Below are positions 1 through 15,384 of a stretch of 64,000 bases of DNA, piece after piece (position 1 is the first letter of the stretch; every line of letters begins with the position of its first letter). Source of the stretch: Climacteris rufus (lineage: Eukaryota; Chordata; Aves; Passeriformes; Climacteridae). The translations under genes and the position numbers were made by a program. Location of the stretch: assembly GCA_013398175.1 (NCBI GenBank), contig VZRZ01006835.1, positions 587,924 through 651,923 on the forward strand, in the 5' to 3' direction. The notes beneath the pieces are model-generated. The model made no database searches. It had not been told where the DNA came from and was given only the letters and a program-made list of their open reading frames with translations.

Positions 1-3000
1 CATCACAGCTGTCACACTGTCAGACCACACATGAATAGGGTTTTACTAACTCTTTTATCCTCTCCTAAATAAACACTTGGCTTTGACCCTCCGGCAATGA
101 CTCACACTTGTCCTGGAAGAAAAGAAACCCCAGCATGTGCCCGGCCTGTATCAGTGGGACCAGAAAGCAAAGAAAAGCCCCTCAAGAACTTAATGGAGAC
201 ATTCAGACTTCATCATAACTGCTGGGAAGCCAGCACTGTGGCATCTCATGGGGAGAGGCTGCTGCACTTACAATATTCACTTTCCCCACTGCAAATTAGG
301 ATTATTGGCACGGCAACAGAAGGAATCACAGATTATGTGTTTGAAATTTGTCTGATCTTTGAACTCTGCAGGGATGAAATAAAGACTTCAGAAAAGTCTT
401 CTTACTCATGTAGGAGGTATAAATCACAAGGAAACGTAAATACACTGCAAGTTTTTTGTATCTAGAATTAAATGTCATTTGCATTTAAGATGCAAGTGAA
501 CTTACTTCCTATCTACAATATTTAAGAAGTTAAAGTCTAAAGTCACAGACTTGGCAATTTTATCCAGGATTGCGGTTAACGCAATGGCTAATCCCATCAA
601 GGGGGCATTAATTGGTGTCTAGATGCTCCTTCTCATAGCAGCAGTAGGCCATAAAACTTAATTCTTACCTCCTCTTTCCAGCATGTAGCCTCCATGTTCA
701 TCAATAAAAGTAATGTGATTCATTAAGTATGGGAGTAATTACCTGCGGCTCCAACAAACAGGACTGAACAAGCCACGCCAGTGCCAAGTTGGCTTTTGTG
801 CCGTCGCACAGGACTGCCAGGGGCTGCCAAGGAAAGCCTTTCTGCAAGATCAGGATAAATGCTGATGGCTGACAAGCTGCAGAGCACTACACAGCTGCTG
901 GGCATCTCTTTGGTGTGGACTGAGACACCCATTGACAAGTCCTACCCCAAAAGCAGCTCCTTGGGGCTATTTAAGGAGTGATCAGGACGCTGGTGCCACA
1001 AAAACACATCCTGCAGATAATCTGTTTGCATGGTGCATTGGTGCAGAAGTTAATCCCAGGAACATCTGGGGCTCTGCTGACTGAGGCAGGGCCAGACTGT
1101 CCTTGCAGCACAGTGCAGGCAGGTGCCAAGCACAGCAGCTTCAGCTGTGAGTGACGGGGAAGCAGAGCCTTGCCAGTGCTCCCATGGGTGTTCCCAGCAG
1201 GCTGCAGAGACCAAGAGCAATGGGGCAGCTCCAGACACCTCCACATAACAACTCTGACCAGAACCTCCTGTTCTAAGATCTGTGCTCATGAACACACTGG
1301 AAAAGAGTATCTTCGCTCTGTGTCCTTGCTCTTGACATAGCTATTCAAGTGTATTGCACCCACTCCCAAAAAGTGCAAATGGTTCCACAAAAGACTTGCA
1401 CAGCATCTTTGCCTATCATGGCTACTCAGCCTGATGAATTCCACCATTAACCATTTTCTTTTTAGAGCCACTTAAAAAGAAATAAACCCAAAAAACAGAT
1501 TAAAACCAAAGAAGAGATGTTTCATTCATAAACACAACCAGGTGGGTGAGCTCTGCTCTCCCAGTGACACGAGGCAGAACTCAGTTCAGCACCTCTTATG
1601 GAGCTCCCTAAGCAGGAAGATCCTTCTGGAAACAGCGCTGTCCTAAAGCTGCATATTTAGTCCAAGCAGTTAACAACAGTTTTCTCCACATTTTAGTGAG
1701 TAACATGATAATTCACGTGTTGACGGCTCTGAACTCTGTAACAGACTTGCAAAAGGAATTAGAAACAATCTTTATGAACTCCTCAGCACACCGAGCAATT
1801 GAAGCCTCCTCGTAACGACATAGGACCAAAGCTGGAGTATTAAAATTGTCATTAAGTGGAATGCATATGAAATGCTAAAAAGTCTTTCTGCAAATTATTT
1901 CTTGATATAATGTCATGGTGAAGAACTAAATCTTAGTACAAGGTATGAAAAAAGACAGTTAAATCAACTTTGTTCATTTAAATATAATTTTAAAAGAACT
2001 GGCATTCATCTCTTTATTGCTCAAGGATTTTTATCAATTTCTTTAGCCCTCATTTATTTCTCTTCCCTACTCCCATGGGGATGCCGTTTGATTTATTGGG
2101 AATTAATTCTTACAATTCATGAATGCTTTAAACTATTTTCAGATTAATCACCACAATCTCTGCTGGCGCACCAAGGAGAGCCCCATTCCCTCTCTGTGCT
2201 CACACAACCAAAGGGCTCCAGCCCCCGGCTGCCAGTGGTCGTTCTGCCTTATTGATTGCTCTCTCTGTGGACACAGATTGTTATGGTGAGCACTGAGGGC
2301 CCCAATTAACTTTTAAAAGACTTATTTGGAGATGGCCTTCTCCTGAGGGTGGTACTTTGGTTCTGGATCTGGTCACTTCCCAGCAATATATGCGTATGCA
2401 AACATGGATGCATTCTTATAGGGGAGGAAGAAAAGAGAAGAAAAATTCTATTTCGTTAGTTAACTTACTTCCAGTTCAACTTCCTCACTTGTTACAACAC
2501 AAACTCAAGGTTAACAAGGTTTTCCCAACTGTGTCGAAGTGGGGCCATACCTTGGTTTTGTCCAGAGCATCCCCTACCAGGGAAATTTGTCAGGACACAT
2601 GTGACCTGCATCCTCAGGCTCTGGCAAGTGTCACCTCCCCAGCACAGGGTTTGGTGGGAGCCACATAGACTTTGCTGGGGATCACGAAAATCTCTTTGGG
2701 GACGGGAAAAGAGCAGAGCTCTGAGGAAGAGCTCTGGTTCTCCCTCTGCTAGCAGCATGCAGCTTGACTCATGACTTGAGACACTGTAAAAATCTGTAAA
2801 TATCTGAAAATTGAATAATAATGAATTAATTATAAATTTTAATTGAGAATCACTTCAAATCGTAAATGCAGTTTGACAGTTGATGAACTTCCAACACCAC
2901 AGGCAGCAAAATTACAAAGGCTGGAGGTAGGGGATGCTGGTGTGGGAGATCAACTCCCCAGCTGTGCTCCAGCATCACATCTGACCCCGTGAGCACAGCC

Positions 3001-6000
3001 AGGCCCAGCAGAAGATAGGCAGAGCACTATGGAAAGGGCTGGAGAGGGAACACGGCGCTGCTCAACAGCCACCCCTGCCTCACTCTGTCCAGGCAAAAGT
3101 ATCGTATGCAATACTGCAATTGAATTAAAAATATTGATTTGCCTTGGACTCCATTGATTGCTGATTAATAGTAACTGTGTATATAAATCTGGATTCACCT
3201 GGAAACCAGAAGTGATCAAACTGTTCTGGAAGCTGGTCTGATAGGGTTGCTTGTCCTCAGCCCTCAGCTGGGACCACGAGCTCTTTGCACGGCCAAAGCT
3301 TAGGACTGAGATGACTGCTGAGGTCACTTATAAGATGGGGCAACACAAGCGACCTCAGCCCTGTCTGGACAAAGCAAGAGCTCCCAAGGCAGGAGGGCAG
3401 AGCTCACTGTGCATCCTCCAAAGGGGTCCACAAGTGGTGGTACTGACCAAGCCTGAGCTCTCTTCAACAGTGGCCAACTCCAGGCACGTGCCGGAACGCC
3501 CTGCGGCAGCCTGTTCTCAGCCCTTCCTCTCTTTCAAATGAACCTCACAAATATAATCTGTTTATTTATATCAATTTAGTCCCATCAATTAATGATGACA
3601 AGGCAATTAACTAGAATGCCAGACAGTAAAAAATAACCACATAATGCCTTCTTTAGAGGAAATCTATTATGTAATTCCAATCGGTCTTCATTAACACAAA
3701 GTATTCCAGTAAAAGGTAGTAATCTAGTTATAGTCTGTGAAATATGAAGATCCGCAAAGTAATTTTTCAGAATTAAGGGTATTTTTAGCCAATAAGAAGA
3801 AAATCTCTCTGCATTTTTTCTGCAAAAAACTTTTTTGCAAAAAACCACACAACTCCGTAACATAAGGTACCAGTACCAAGCCGGTTGTGCAGTATCAGTA
3901 ACGAGGTACTAAATTCCCATAATGACCTCCCTTCCCCACAGCATTTGGGGTTTGGATCAAGTTGAGTGCATGGCAGTGTTGATTTTTTTCATCCCTCATC
4001 CAACACTCGCTGCACAGGTGCTGGCACCAGAGAAAGGAGTCTCAACTGTAGTGGTCTTCAGACCTCCTGACAAGCAGGTTTTGGGCTGATAGTGTTAAAA
4101 TCAGTGTTCACAGCTCTGTGTAAATGATGAGGCAATACACCACTCATCCCAGCCAGTCAGTTCTCCACACATTGGCTCCACAACTGCTGTGAGTGACAGG
4201 AGGATGGCATGGCATGACCTGAGCTGGCTCATTCCTACCTGATGGACTGAGCAAGCAACTTGTGCACAGAGCAAAAACAACATATCTGCTTCAGTATTTC
4301 ATGTGAGGCACTTCAGGATTAACAGAGTGTTTTAATGGTACTAATTTATCAATTTTATCTATTAAAGATTCAATTTTTAGGGAAAATGAGATGAAAAACA
4401 TGAGTTCACACGGAAATAAACATTTTCCAATTTTAAGCCTTATTCCCCTTCAAATTTATTAATAAAGTCGTAGACGATAAGAAAGAATCAACCCCAAATA
4501 TAGAAAATCCTGCAAACAAAGAACTACAGACAAATATAAAGGCAGTCAACCACTTCTCCAAAACATGCCCAAGCTGTTAAATACTCTCGACTTAAAATTT
4601 CTAATGAAGCAGCTTAAAAAATCCCAAATTCCTACAGGAATGTGTTTACAACACAAACTCAATTATTGTCTTATTCTGATGCTTATCTTTTCTTACACCC
4701 TCTCAGCTCATCCTACTTTGGAATTTAATTACATTCCCGTATTTTGAGTTCAGATGAAATTACACATTTTCAGATTAATTTAGCCTGAACCAGCTTTTGA
4801 TAACAGCCAATCCTTTTTCTATCGTGCCCTAATTTGCGACCCTCCAAGTCAGCACAAATTGCTCTTCTAAACCTCGCACCACCCCCGTCACAAAGCCACA
4901 TTCACTGTTCCCAAAACCAGCAGAGTGCCCAGCATTGCTGGGTCAATGTTTGCCCAATTTCCTTTGATGAAAATCCTCCTTTTCCTCTTTCCTCTGTTAT
5001 TTTACAAGGTCAAGTTGACAGAGAACAGTCAAGGGGTGTCTCTTCCCTACACACTGGTGCAGGGAAGGCACGACCTTTTCTGTTTAGTTAAAATCCAGTG
5101 GTGATGTTCTCACAAGGACATTTCAGCTCGTCTGTTACAGGAGAAGCACAAGATGGGAACACAGGCCTGAAGCACACCCAGCACTCAGCTGCCCCCAAAC
5201 CAAATCCCACTCTGCTCAGCAGGACCCTGCCAGGACGTGAAGCATTCCTTGACGGACACCTCGTGCTTCCCACGGGATCGCCCTGCCAGCATTGTGCCGG
5301 GAATCCCGGCCTCTCCCCAGGCTGCCTGAATCCAAGCACGGCCTCCACAGCTTTCCTCTCACCTCCCTCCCACCAGTTGTGATCTGATGCAACTGTCAAA
5401 TCCTCAGCATGTTTGAAACCTACTTGTTCAGGCGCCAAGTGGAGACTCATCTAATCGCTGCAACGAGTCAGACGCTGCAATTGTGCTAAACCCATGCAAG
5501 AATTTCACTTTCCAAACCTTGGCCAAATTTTTAACATTAGCAAGAAACTAAGATTAAACATCAGCTCCTCTATGAACTAAATAATCTGAAGAAAAAAAGC
5601 CAAAGCCTACTAATTGATCCTTCTCAAAAGTTACTGAGAGTGCCCTCGTGTCCTTCCAAAGGGCAGAACCCCCTCTCCCATCACTGCCCATTGTGGCACA
5701 ACAACAGCAGGACCATGCCTGGCATCATCTGCTTTGGTTGGTTTCCCACCCGCACGTGCCTCCAGCTGCAACATCTCACCCAATACTGGGGATTTTGGCA
5801 GAGGCAAGTGGGCAGACTAAAGGAAGACATAACAGATATAACAGTCCCTCCAGACCTGGGATCTGTGCAGGATTAGAAGTGACTTTTTTATTAATTTCAG
5901 GAGTTGAGGAGATGAGAGGAAGGACTGAAAAGGAGAAGAAACCTGAGAGAGCAGCACTTAGAAAAGCCTGGGAGTAAAACCAGAGGGAGAAGAGGAGGCA

Positions 6001-9000
6001 CAGCAAGCACACAAAGCTCAGATTATAAAATCCTCCAAATTTTTCATATCCTAAAATTAAAGCAGAGCATACAACACTGCCTTGCTCTTGGCTGGCGCTG
6101 TTCTCAAAGCGCAGCTTATTAAAAGAGTTTGCTGCACAACTTAGCACTGGTTGGGTCTTCTAAAATTGTTTGGGATTACCAATGCCATCAAGCAGGGAGA
6201 TGGGTCCCCAGCACCACACCACCACCAGTGTCACCATGCCTGGCCTTAGGTATCTCCCCTGAATAGTGCAAAGCAGAAACAAGAAGCAGGACAGTGGAAG
6301 AGCCGTGTTTCACCTTGGCATTGGGAGTTGAGACTGTGCATTATTCAGTGAACCCAACGCCCCCTTACACACGGAGTATTTTCTTGGCAACTGGTCCAAC
6401 AGTGTCACCCTTTCCTAGCTGTTGACAAATCCTGTTACACCACAAAGATTTGTACCAGGGCTTTAATTTAATTACTGTAAATAAACCCAGCCACTTGGCC
6501 GAATGGTTTCATGAGTTAGTGGCCCAGCTGAGGGCCAGGAGCTGTAATTCTTCCACAGTGCCACTCTGTGTGATACCCCAGGTAATGCACTGCTGCAGCA
6601 TCTGCTGCTGACAAAGATCCAGACAAGGCCTTGAAAACACACGTGGGGTTAGTGCCACAGAGATGGCTGTCCCCACCCCTGCGCCAGCCAGCTTTGGCTC
6701 CTGACCATGCTGTGCTTCCAGGAGCAGCCCCATCGGTGCCCTGCAGCACTGATGTTTCCAAAGCCTTTGTAAGCACATGTGGACTGTGATCTCAGCCCAC
6801 GCCGTGCTGCCATGCTTGTGTTTAGAGAGCTGCTATGGATGAGCTTTGTGAGGCTGTAGAGGGAACTGATGGCACCCCAGAGAAACAGGTCAAACAGAGG
6901 CTCTTGGACACAGTGCTGAAAGAGGTTTCGTCTCTCTTAAGGAAATGTGGAAAGGTTCTCACAATTATCACTTTGCTTCCTTTGCTTGTAACTGTGTAAA
7001 TCAATCCCTAACAGCCTGTTTGCTCACTATGGCAGCAGGAGAGCAGGGGAAAACACAGGAGCCCTTTAGCCAGAGAGAATTAAATAAAATAGTGGGAACA
7101 TCCCACAAATATCAAAGTCAATTAATTCATTGGTTACAGAGCAAGAGTCCTGCATAATTTGTCCTCTGAGTAGTTTATTTTAGCTAATTGCTTATCCAGC
7201 AAGAAGATCTCCCCTGCATGACCCATTTGCTGTGCAAGAGGCTCGACTGATGAGAAATAAATGGTCACCTTCCAGAGGGCATGGAGTGACAGCAGGGATG
7301 CTCCATACACCACTCTGGTCCTCAGACCCACACACAGAGAGAGGAATGCACCCATAACCTGTCACCTCATACTCAGGGTGAGCTGGTGTCCAGCCTCTCC
7401 AGAGGAAATCAGGAGACCACAGTTCCCCTTTCCAGGAGAAGTATGTCCTGCAGGCTGCAGAAGGGAAAGCTGCAGATAAGACACCCCCCCAAGGTTTTTC
7501 TTACGCTTCCACCCGCCTCCATCGCTGCAACTCACAGCAACGAGTTCATCGTCACTCGCCTTTTACAACAGTGCTTAAAGCAACACAACAATTCCACTTG
7601 TGAGGGTGGAGCTCTTTGTCAGCCGCATCATCCTCTCAGCTTCTCCACCAGAGTCAGACAGAGGCAGAACCAAATGGCTTAATGCCACACTTGTACATCC
7701 CCTTCTGTAAACACTGCTGGGGGACAGACGGAGCAGAGCTGTCAGACCCGCAACCGCCTTCAGCTGGCCGAAAGATGGAACCAGGACAGATGTTATTGGT
7801 CTCATCAAAATTTTGTAAATTGAACAGTGAGAGGGAACAGCCTTATTTATCTTAATTTAGTTCATCCTTGACATTTATAAAATAAATATAGGAATAATAC
7901 TATGTGCACAATTCACTCTCACTGGTGGCAGCAGGAATCGCACTCTGACAAAGGACAGGGAGGGACATGATTGCTGCCTGCTGGAAACAGAGCAGATCTT
8001 CAAGGATCTTCAAGGGACCCACCGGTACCTCTCCCTTCAACACCTCCCTGTGGCACCAGACACATCCTCTCTGGACAGAGACAGCAATGTTGAAAGGAGA
8101 AGGGGGAGGAGTACAAGGCGATGTTTGAGATTGGCTGGGCCAGCGGGTTTGGAGTCACCACCAAAGAGGCAACAGGATTTCTGTCAGGAAAGCTTCAAGC
8201 TTTCCCGTTCCACCCGGAGGTTTCTGATGGGCTTTTACTGATGCTTCATCTCCCTCAGAATCAATAGAAAACAATAATCCCACGGCTAGGCATAAATCAT
8301 GTTGCACAACTCAGCAAATCATCATGTGGGATGCCTCAAGACGAGGCCACTTCTTTATTTCCAGAAACAGCACCATTAATGGTTTCTGCCTGCCAAGTAA
8401 CGAGATTCCCACTTCACAGCACTGGAGATCTCCATCCTGCATGGAGCCCAGCCACTGGCCACGCTTACTGCAGAGCAAAGGTGGGCAAAGCTCATCTCAG
8501 CTGGTGGGTGGCTGGTGGGTGTCGGTGCTGGGAATGCAGCCAGGGAGGCACAGGGGCTGTGGGGGGACAGATGCCCACCTGCCCTGACACTGGTCCCGAT
8601 GTGCCCCCAACTGTCTGGGGCCACACAGCCACTCCTCGCACCGGTCCCAACACCCACGTGCTCGCCTAGGGCTGCAAAGCAGCTCCTAAAAGCCCTTTTA
8701 CCACTTGCCATACTGGACATGCTGCTTCAGGTGCAGCAGCCCCGGGCAGGAGAGTGCACTGTGTGCTAATGAGAAACAAAGCTGCCGCAGCACGAGTCGA
8801 AAACTCAACCCTCCCTCAAACAGCAGCTCTGGAAAAGCCCAGCAGCACCTTCCCTCACGTCGCTTTACATCCTGTCAGTAACTTACAGGAAACAAAACAG
8901 CCCGACAGAGTTATCCGAGGGTGTGAGACTTCAGGTACATCTGTAATTAAAACACAGACACCAAAGCTGCGAAGCAGCGCCATAAAGCAGATCATTTTAC

Positions 9001-12000
9001 AGCTGGCTGGGCTCCCTCTGATGTACTTGAGAACCATTTTTAAGTGACATAAAGTTTAACATACCGGTACATCTGCCTACCCACCAGATTCTACACGGAA
9101 TTTAAAATTTAATTATATTAAAGTATTGTTACAGTGCGTGTAGCAAGAACGCCAACCAAGTGTAACTTGAGGAGAATCTTTGCCAGATTGTTGTAAATCT
9201 GTGTTTTCAAGACTAGGAAGAAAAAAAAAGAAAAATTCAAACCTGAACACCTGTATCGTTGCTCTCAGCTTTGTTATTGCTCACCCACCAACTGCTCCAC
9301 ATTTGGGCTGAGCAGGATCACACACTTGTCCAGTGTTTCATTACAATGTCAATGCACACCTACGGCACCTGTGCCTGCCAAGCAAATTACTCCTCACACC
9401 ACAGCAAGAGCAAAGCCTGCTCACTGCCTACACACGCTATCCAGCACCAAAAGAAAAACCCCAACCACTGTAAGCAGCTCTTCATCTTCCAACAATCACG
9501 ACACAAAACCAATCTGTCCTTCCAGGCTGAGCAGCAGGTCCTCTGGGATGCTTCCAGCTGCTCTGCATATACACTGCAGCAAACTTCCTGCCCCCAATTC
9601 CAAGTTACCAGCACATGCTAGCTAACTTTCCAGTGCTAAATCAAACTGTGTTTGTCATATATAAGACACTGTCCCCATTTGGAAAGCAAAGCACCTATCC
9701 CCCGGCCACAGGGCACCCCTCTCCCTGGGGCGTCCTGATCCCTGCCAGCCCAAGATGGTCATGGAGATCAGCTCCAGCCCAGCACTCAGGGCCAGGTTAG
9801 CTGGAGGGAAAGGTTTCTGTCAAGAACTCAAATAAACAGTTTATTTTTCCTCAGCTGCGATTTACAGCCATTAAGATGCAACCAGCAGTTGCTGGATGAG
9901 GTTTTTGATGCAGAGAATGTACTGGAAAAAACAAGAGAATATCATTATGGGTCAATTAGGAGCAACTTAAAGGTTATTTTTGCATATCTCACCTCCTGGA
10001 CAAAAGATGGTTCTTCGTTGCCATGTGAGAATATAAATTAAGTTGCAAAAGTCTTTAAAATGTGACAAAGACTTTCATTTTGTTGCTGTTTAAAACAGCC
10101 TGAAGAACAAATAGCAGGTCTCCTGCCCCCCTGCAGCCTCCACACATTATGCAGGAAAGGGCAGCTCCAAGGTGGTTTCACAGCAGCCACTAACCCTGTC
10201 CTTCACGGTCCTCTTCGATGGGAAGCACAGAATGCTGGACAATATGGAACTGTCTGGCAGGTCTGGATGCAGACATCAGCCCAACACCTCTTCCACCACA
10301 ATCTTCCGTTTCCTCTGCTCAACCCAGGACAAGGGCAGCTTCTCGCTGATCTGCCTCGCAGGTGTTAACCCCCAATCACAGGGCAAATACAGGGGGTTCA
10401 GACACACTGAGCAGCCTCCTCAACCCTGAGCACTCTCCCCGCCCCGTAATGTGGGATTGAGAATAGTTAGAGCCTGCCAAATATTGAATGTCAGTGTTCA
10501 AAGCCACGTTGTTTTCCTTGGCCATATCCATTGACAGAAAAACCTACCAAGCCTCACTGCAGGCAGAAGGGTTTGCTGAATAATTTCATTGCTTTGTTAT
10601 CAGATAATTGCTTTTTCTGACAACTCCATGTTTTCCAGTTCTCTTCGTCTCCAAGAGGCGATGCTGCAGGGCTCTCACAAGTCCACATGAATTGGAGCAG
10701 GAGCCTTTGCACCCCAGCCCTGTGTCCCTGCAAAGCTGGGCGGTGGGGGCAGATGTCTGTGTGCATGGATCAGCTGTGGAGCCACGTACTTCTCTGACAG
10801 TGGCCTGGTGACCATGCACAGAGGCTGCAGAGCCATCAGCAGGCTGGGACAGCCAACCTTCAGGCTCTGCACCAGGTGAATCCACAGTAGAAACACAGAC
10901 CTCTTGCCTTGGTTGTCCAAGTTGGATGGTGCCATCTTCTGCAGCCATGCAGCTCTCCTGAGCAGCCAGCTAAGTACAGAGGGAGACTGCTATCCTGCAG
11001 CACCACCTCACACCAGGCTGGATTTGCCACAGGAAGGATTTGCAAGAAATACTTGAAGACCATCAGCTGACCCAGGCCAGACATCTCGATAGCTCCCAGC
11101 AACTCTGCCCTTAGGTCACTTTACAATCAACACGGTGAGCGGTTAAAAGAATTCATTATTGGTGTCTCGACACTCCTGGACCACAGCGGATAAAAATCTA
11201 TATGAACTAAGGGCTCTTAAAACCATCTCTGCACTGTTTATTCTCTGCAGGGAAAATAAAGAGAAGGAAATACTGAAAGCAGCGAGAAGAAAGCATTGAG
11301 AGTCATGAAATCTATAAAGTGTAAAGAGAGATGTGCCACATTTAGCAGGGATTATGTCAAGCAGCATCCCGAGCCAGGAGTGCTGACAGCACAGACACAC
11401 TGCCTTCAACAAAGGAAAATAGGTCGTACACGACCCCAAACGTGCCAGCAGAGCTTCCAGCAGCATGAGCAGAAAACCCAAATTTCAGCACTGCCCACGG
11501 GCAAGGTTAATGGCCCTGGATGCCCCAGGGAGTACGAGCCACATGAGAGAGCAGGACCTTTAAAACGTGCCTTGAAAGTCTAAACAACGTCTCCAGAGGA
11601 TTTTTATTTGCAACAAGCACAAGGGGAGACGGACAGAATTTTTGCCACTGATCAAAAATCTGGGCAGTTGTTTTTTCACAATCTCCAGCTCCCATGAGTT
11701 TCTCCTCTACAGGGAGCCTTGGTCTCATTTCCCAAGGGCCAAGACATCCTGGCTGCAGCATCTGTCCCATGCAGTGGGACAGCTCTCACATGGAGCACAC
11801 TGGAGAGAAGGCTGGCAAGGTAACAGCCTAATACAGTGAATTAATTCCAAAGCACAATTGTTTTCAATCTTCATTTAAACGCAACCTTAGCTAATCTCAC
11901 TTTAACGACATAGGAAATGGAAATTCCCTTAATAATATAAGTTATGAATATTTATTAGCCTATTTTTTACCTGAAAACTGAATAATTCAATTAATTTTAC

Positions 12001-12559
12001 TATTAATTATTTAATACAGAATTAATATACTGCAAGATCCTAACTTTTCTTTAAGATGCCACTGATAAAGATATCCCAGATAGAGTATGTTCCTTAAGAT
12101 GGACTGATGGACAGGTAAGGCACAGGATGTGCTCTCTGGGCAACAGGCAGCTGGACAGGAGGAGGGGAGACTTCAGAGACCGCACCCATCCTGCTCTCAC
12201 TGTGAGTGGGGCTGGTGCCCCCAGCAATCCCCCTGTGTCCTTTCCAAGACATGAGGCAGGAAGGGGAAGGAACACATCTGAACTGCATTCCCAGATGGAA
12301 AACTGACCTTGCAGCTACTGGGCACAGCCAAGACTTTTCCTTTGCCTGAGGCTCACTTGTGAAATACAGGTGAAGCCACCTCGGATTGCTCAAGCGTATT
12401 TTTATAATACTATACAAATGCTAATGACAGAAGGCACCTGGAAACAGAGAAGCAAAGTACCTTCCTCCAGCAGAATGCTTCTGGACTCAGAAAATTGACT
12501 TTGTCATTGAAATTCCAAAGTAAATAACAATTAAGTTCTACTTGATATATAAATGTCAA
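1..12559. other. Intronic sequence, nothing firm recognised
   Basis: A+T-rich intron with islands of ordinary composition. Only chance ORFs (none above about 125 codons) and short duplications such as a 10-bp doublet at 7995-8014 were noted. No CR1, LTR, tRNA or coding exon was recognised. Confidence 0.6.
3814..3845. repeat. Short T/A-tract tandem duplication
   Basis: TTTTTTCTGCAAAAAAC is followed directly by TTTTTTGCAAAAAAC. The alternating T and A tracts could also pair as imperfect hairpins. Confidence 0.5.
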
Positions 12560-12900
12560 GTAATTTTTTTTTTGTCATCGTGATTTGCATTTAAACTTGG
12601 AAATGTCAGACACTTGGCCCTGCTGCATTAGCAGAACGCTTTCCCCGCCCCGCTGACGGAACACCCGCTGCGGATTACCCGGCACATCATCAAGTAACCA
12701 AACACCATTCCAAGGGAGCCTCAAGGTCGATGCTTGCGAGGTGTACTTGCTAATTTATGTTGATCAACTGGAGTGCTCAAAAGACTATTGTAATAATGCT
12801 CCAATACATTAATATCAGCGTAGTCAATCAATTGGAGTCATTCAACAAGAAGCTTCATGAAAAAAGCAATTTTAGAGACCTTCCAAAGCTTTGTCATAGT
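12560..12900. promoter_or_regulatory. Candidate enhancer with octamer motif
   Basis: A perfect POU octamer ATTTGCAT (12583-12590) sits in A+T-rich DNA, together with repeated CAATCAATTGG and TTGATCAACTGG-like strings (12760-12840) and a local CpG cluster (12645-12690). Low-repeat, motif-dense intron of this kind is often conserved. This is inferred only. Confidence 0.22.
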
Positions 12901-15384
12901 TTCTTCAGTGCCACCACAATGGCATCATAAGAGGGCTCCCCCTCCATGTCCATGACTAAAGCAACACCCAACTGCACTGTAAACATGGGGACTTCTCTTT
13001 GGGAAGGAGATGGAAACATGCAGAATGGCAAACTTGGCTCCAAACTGGCTCATCCCTCACTGCCACCCTGTGCCTTAGCTCAGTGACCTGTGAGGTGGCA
13101 CAGCCCAGCCTGGCCTGACCCTCCACAGCAGTTCCTTCGCCAGTGGATGAACTGGTTGGCACTGAAACCCAGTCACCAATATCGACCCTGTGCTCATGGC
13201 TGCAGCAGCACCAGCTCCTGCAGGCACCGTCCAGCCGCACTCGCAGCCCCACGGCATCCATCCAGCTCCTCAGAGCACACTATACATCATCATATTAGGA
13301 AACTCCGTGTGTGTCAGCAGTGCAATTAATTTTTATTAATTTTCTGAGATGAAATTAGTAGCACCCACGGCAGCAAACAAAGAATGGGGAGTGTTCCAGT
13401 TCAGTGCTGAATCGATGTCATTAATTCTGTAATACTGAGAGCCCTGATTGTAGCAACTCAGCGTTTAACTCCTCCAATTAATTTTTTATATTAAAAAAAA
13501 AAAAGAAAACTAACTTAACAATTTCAGAAGGTCCTTGAACTCCTGTCACAACTTTCCTTCCCCTGGGACATTCTTTCTTCCAAGTGCAAACACACAGAAG
13601 GAAGGTACGGAAATGTTCATCAGAAAATTATTTTCATGCATTGCCTTTAGCAAACCAAATTCTGAAGATTGTAAGATGCTGTTACAAAAAGATTTATAAT
13701 CTCGTATCTTTAATGACACCATGTAGAGCCAGACTAGTTAATGTGTTTTCTGACCCATTAACAGGCTTCTCCTGGCAAAGGCTCAGCCAGAAATTGTTTT
13801 GAATAAATTCTGAAACTGGGATTACCAGCCCAGAAAAACACTTTTCTAATATTAACTGAATTACCTGCTGTTCTGCAGCCAAAGGGAGCCTCGCAGCTGC
13901 CACCGGCAGGAAAGATCCATTCAGGGCCCTTCCACCACCGTGGCAGCTCCAGGTCTTGGAGAACCATTGAGAAAGCAACTGGGTTTCCCATGTCTCCTTC
14001 CTAGGTGCTACAGACACATTTTAATACAACAAGCAAATGCATTACTTAGAGATGTCACAAAAATATGCAGTCTGGGGGGGGAAAAAAACACAAAACCAAA
14101 ACAACACAGCTCTTTTTTTCCCATATTTCATGGAAAGCAGGTCCTCTGTGCGCCCCACCTGCAGCTGCACTGCAGAGGTGCAGACAAGGCCTCCACGTCC
14201 ATCCTCTCCTCAGCTGGGTGCTGTGGAACACCTGGAATCAATCTGTGCTACTCGTTAGGGTGGCACTGCTCCCTGTGTCCCACTGTGACCTCTGCCCTAG
14301 AATAGGTAGAATATGCTAGAATAGGCTTTTCTCTCACCTGGGTCCCAGGCAGGCTTCCTCCAATGGCCCTGCCCTCTGCAATAGGAAAGGGGTGGATTGG
14401 GAAAAAGAAAAACAGGAAAAGCCCAGCAACACCAGAAAGCAAGAGTCGTTCTCTGCATCAGTGAGACGTATGGAGCCAGAACACAGCTGAAACAGCAGGA
14501 AAACATCCACAGCCAAAACTCCATGTCTGGGTTCCCAGGGGAGCGAGAAGTTAAACATTTATGGCAGCACGAAGAAGACATGACATTTACTGAATAATAA
14601 ACTGCAAACATGTCTGTTAATGCAGCTTTTTGGGACCTCCTCACCATCAAACACTTAACCCCAGCAAGGGAAACACCGGAACGCAAACAATCCCCATGCC
14701 TGCCTGTGAACAGGCGATGCATGGTGGGGTTGCTGCTTTTTTATTTATTTAAAGTTAGTGGCAAGGGAGCTCTGTCAAGATAAACAGCCTGCGACCTTGC
14801 TCAGAGGCTTCAGATCTGCTCATCTGAAGGGATACAATTAAATCCTGAGCAATTGGGTTAAAACTTTAACCTGCCAAGACTGTAGCTGTTCCATTTTTAA
14901 TCAATCTGATTTCATTCAATAAAATGCTCATTAAGGCAATTAATGAGAGTTTGGTGTCACAAGCCATCAAGCATGACTGGGAGTTTCCACTTGGTGGTCA
15001 AGGCATTGATCAGCGAGTCAAGTCATCAGCGCGAGAGAGTCAATGTGCTGAGCAGGAGAACGTTACCTGGTTTTGGGGGAGGTTGTTAGCCACTCCTCAT
15101 GCTTTTCAAACGTTATTAAATAAGCTGCAATTTCCTGAAAGAGAAACGCAGAAAGAAAACAGAGTTACTTGCATGGCTGTGCTGGGAACTGGAAAGTTTT
15201 ATAACAGAGACACGGAGCCGCCTACCCCGGGCCAGGCTGCAGCTGAAATCGGGTTTTGACTGACAGAGCGCACTCAGTAAACGTTCACATCCACGCCACC
15301 AAGGCCAGGCTTAAACAGGACAATGAAGAGATGCAAATGAGGAAAGGCATTAACATTTTCCAGCACAGAGAATTTGCTGGTAAC

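Noticed and set aside
1583..1600. TTCAGCACC half-site of an RE1 element
   Set aside because: The right half-site is absent.
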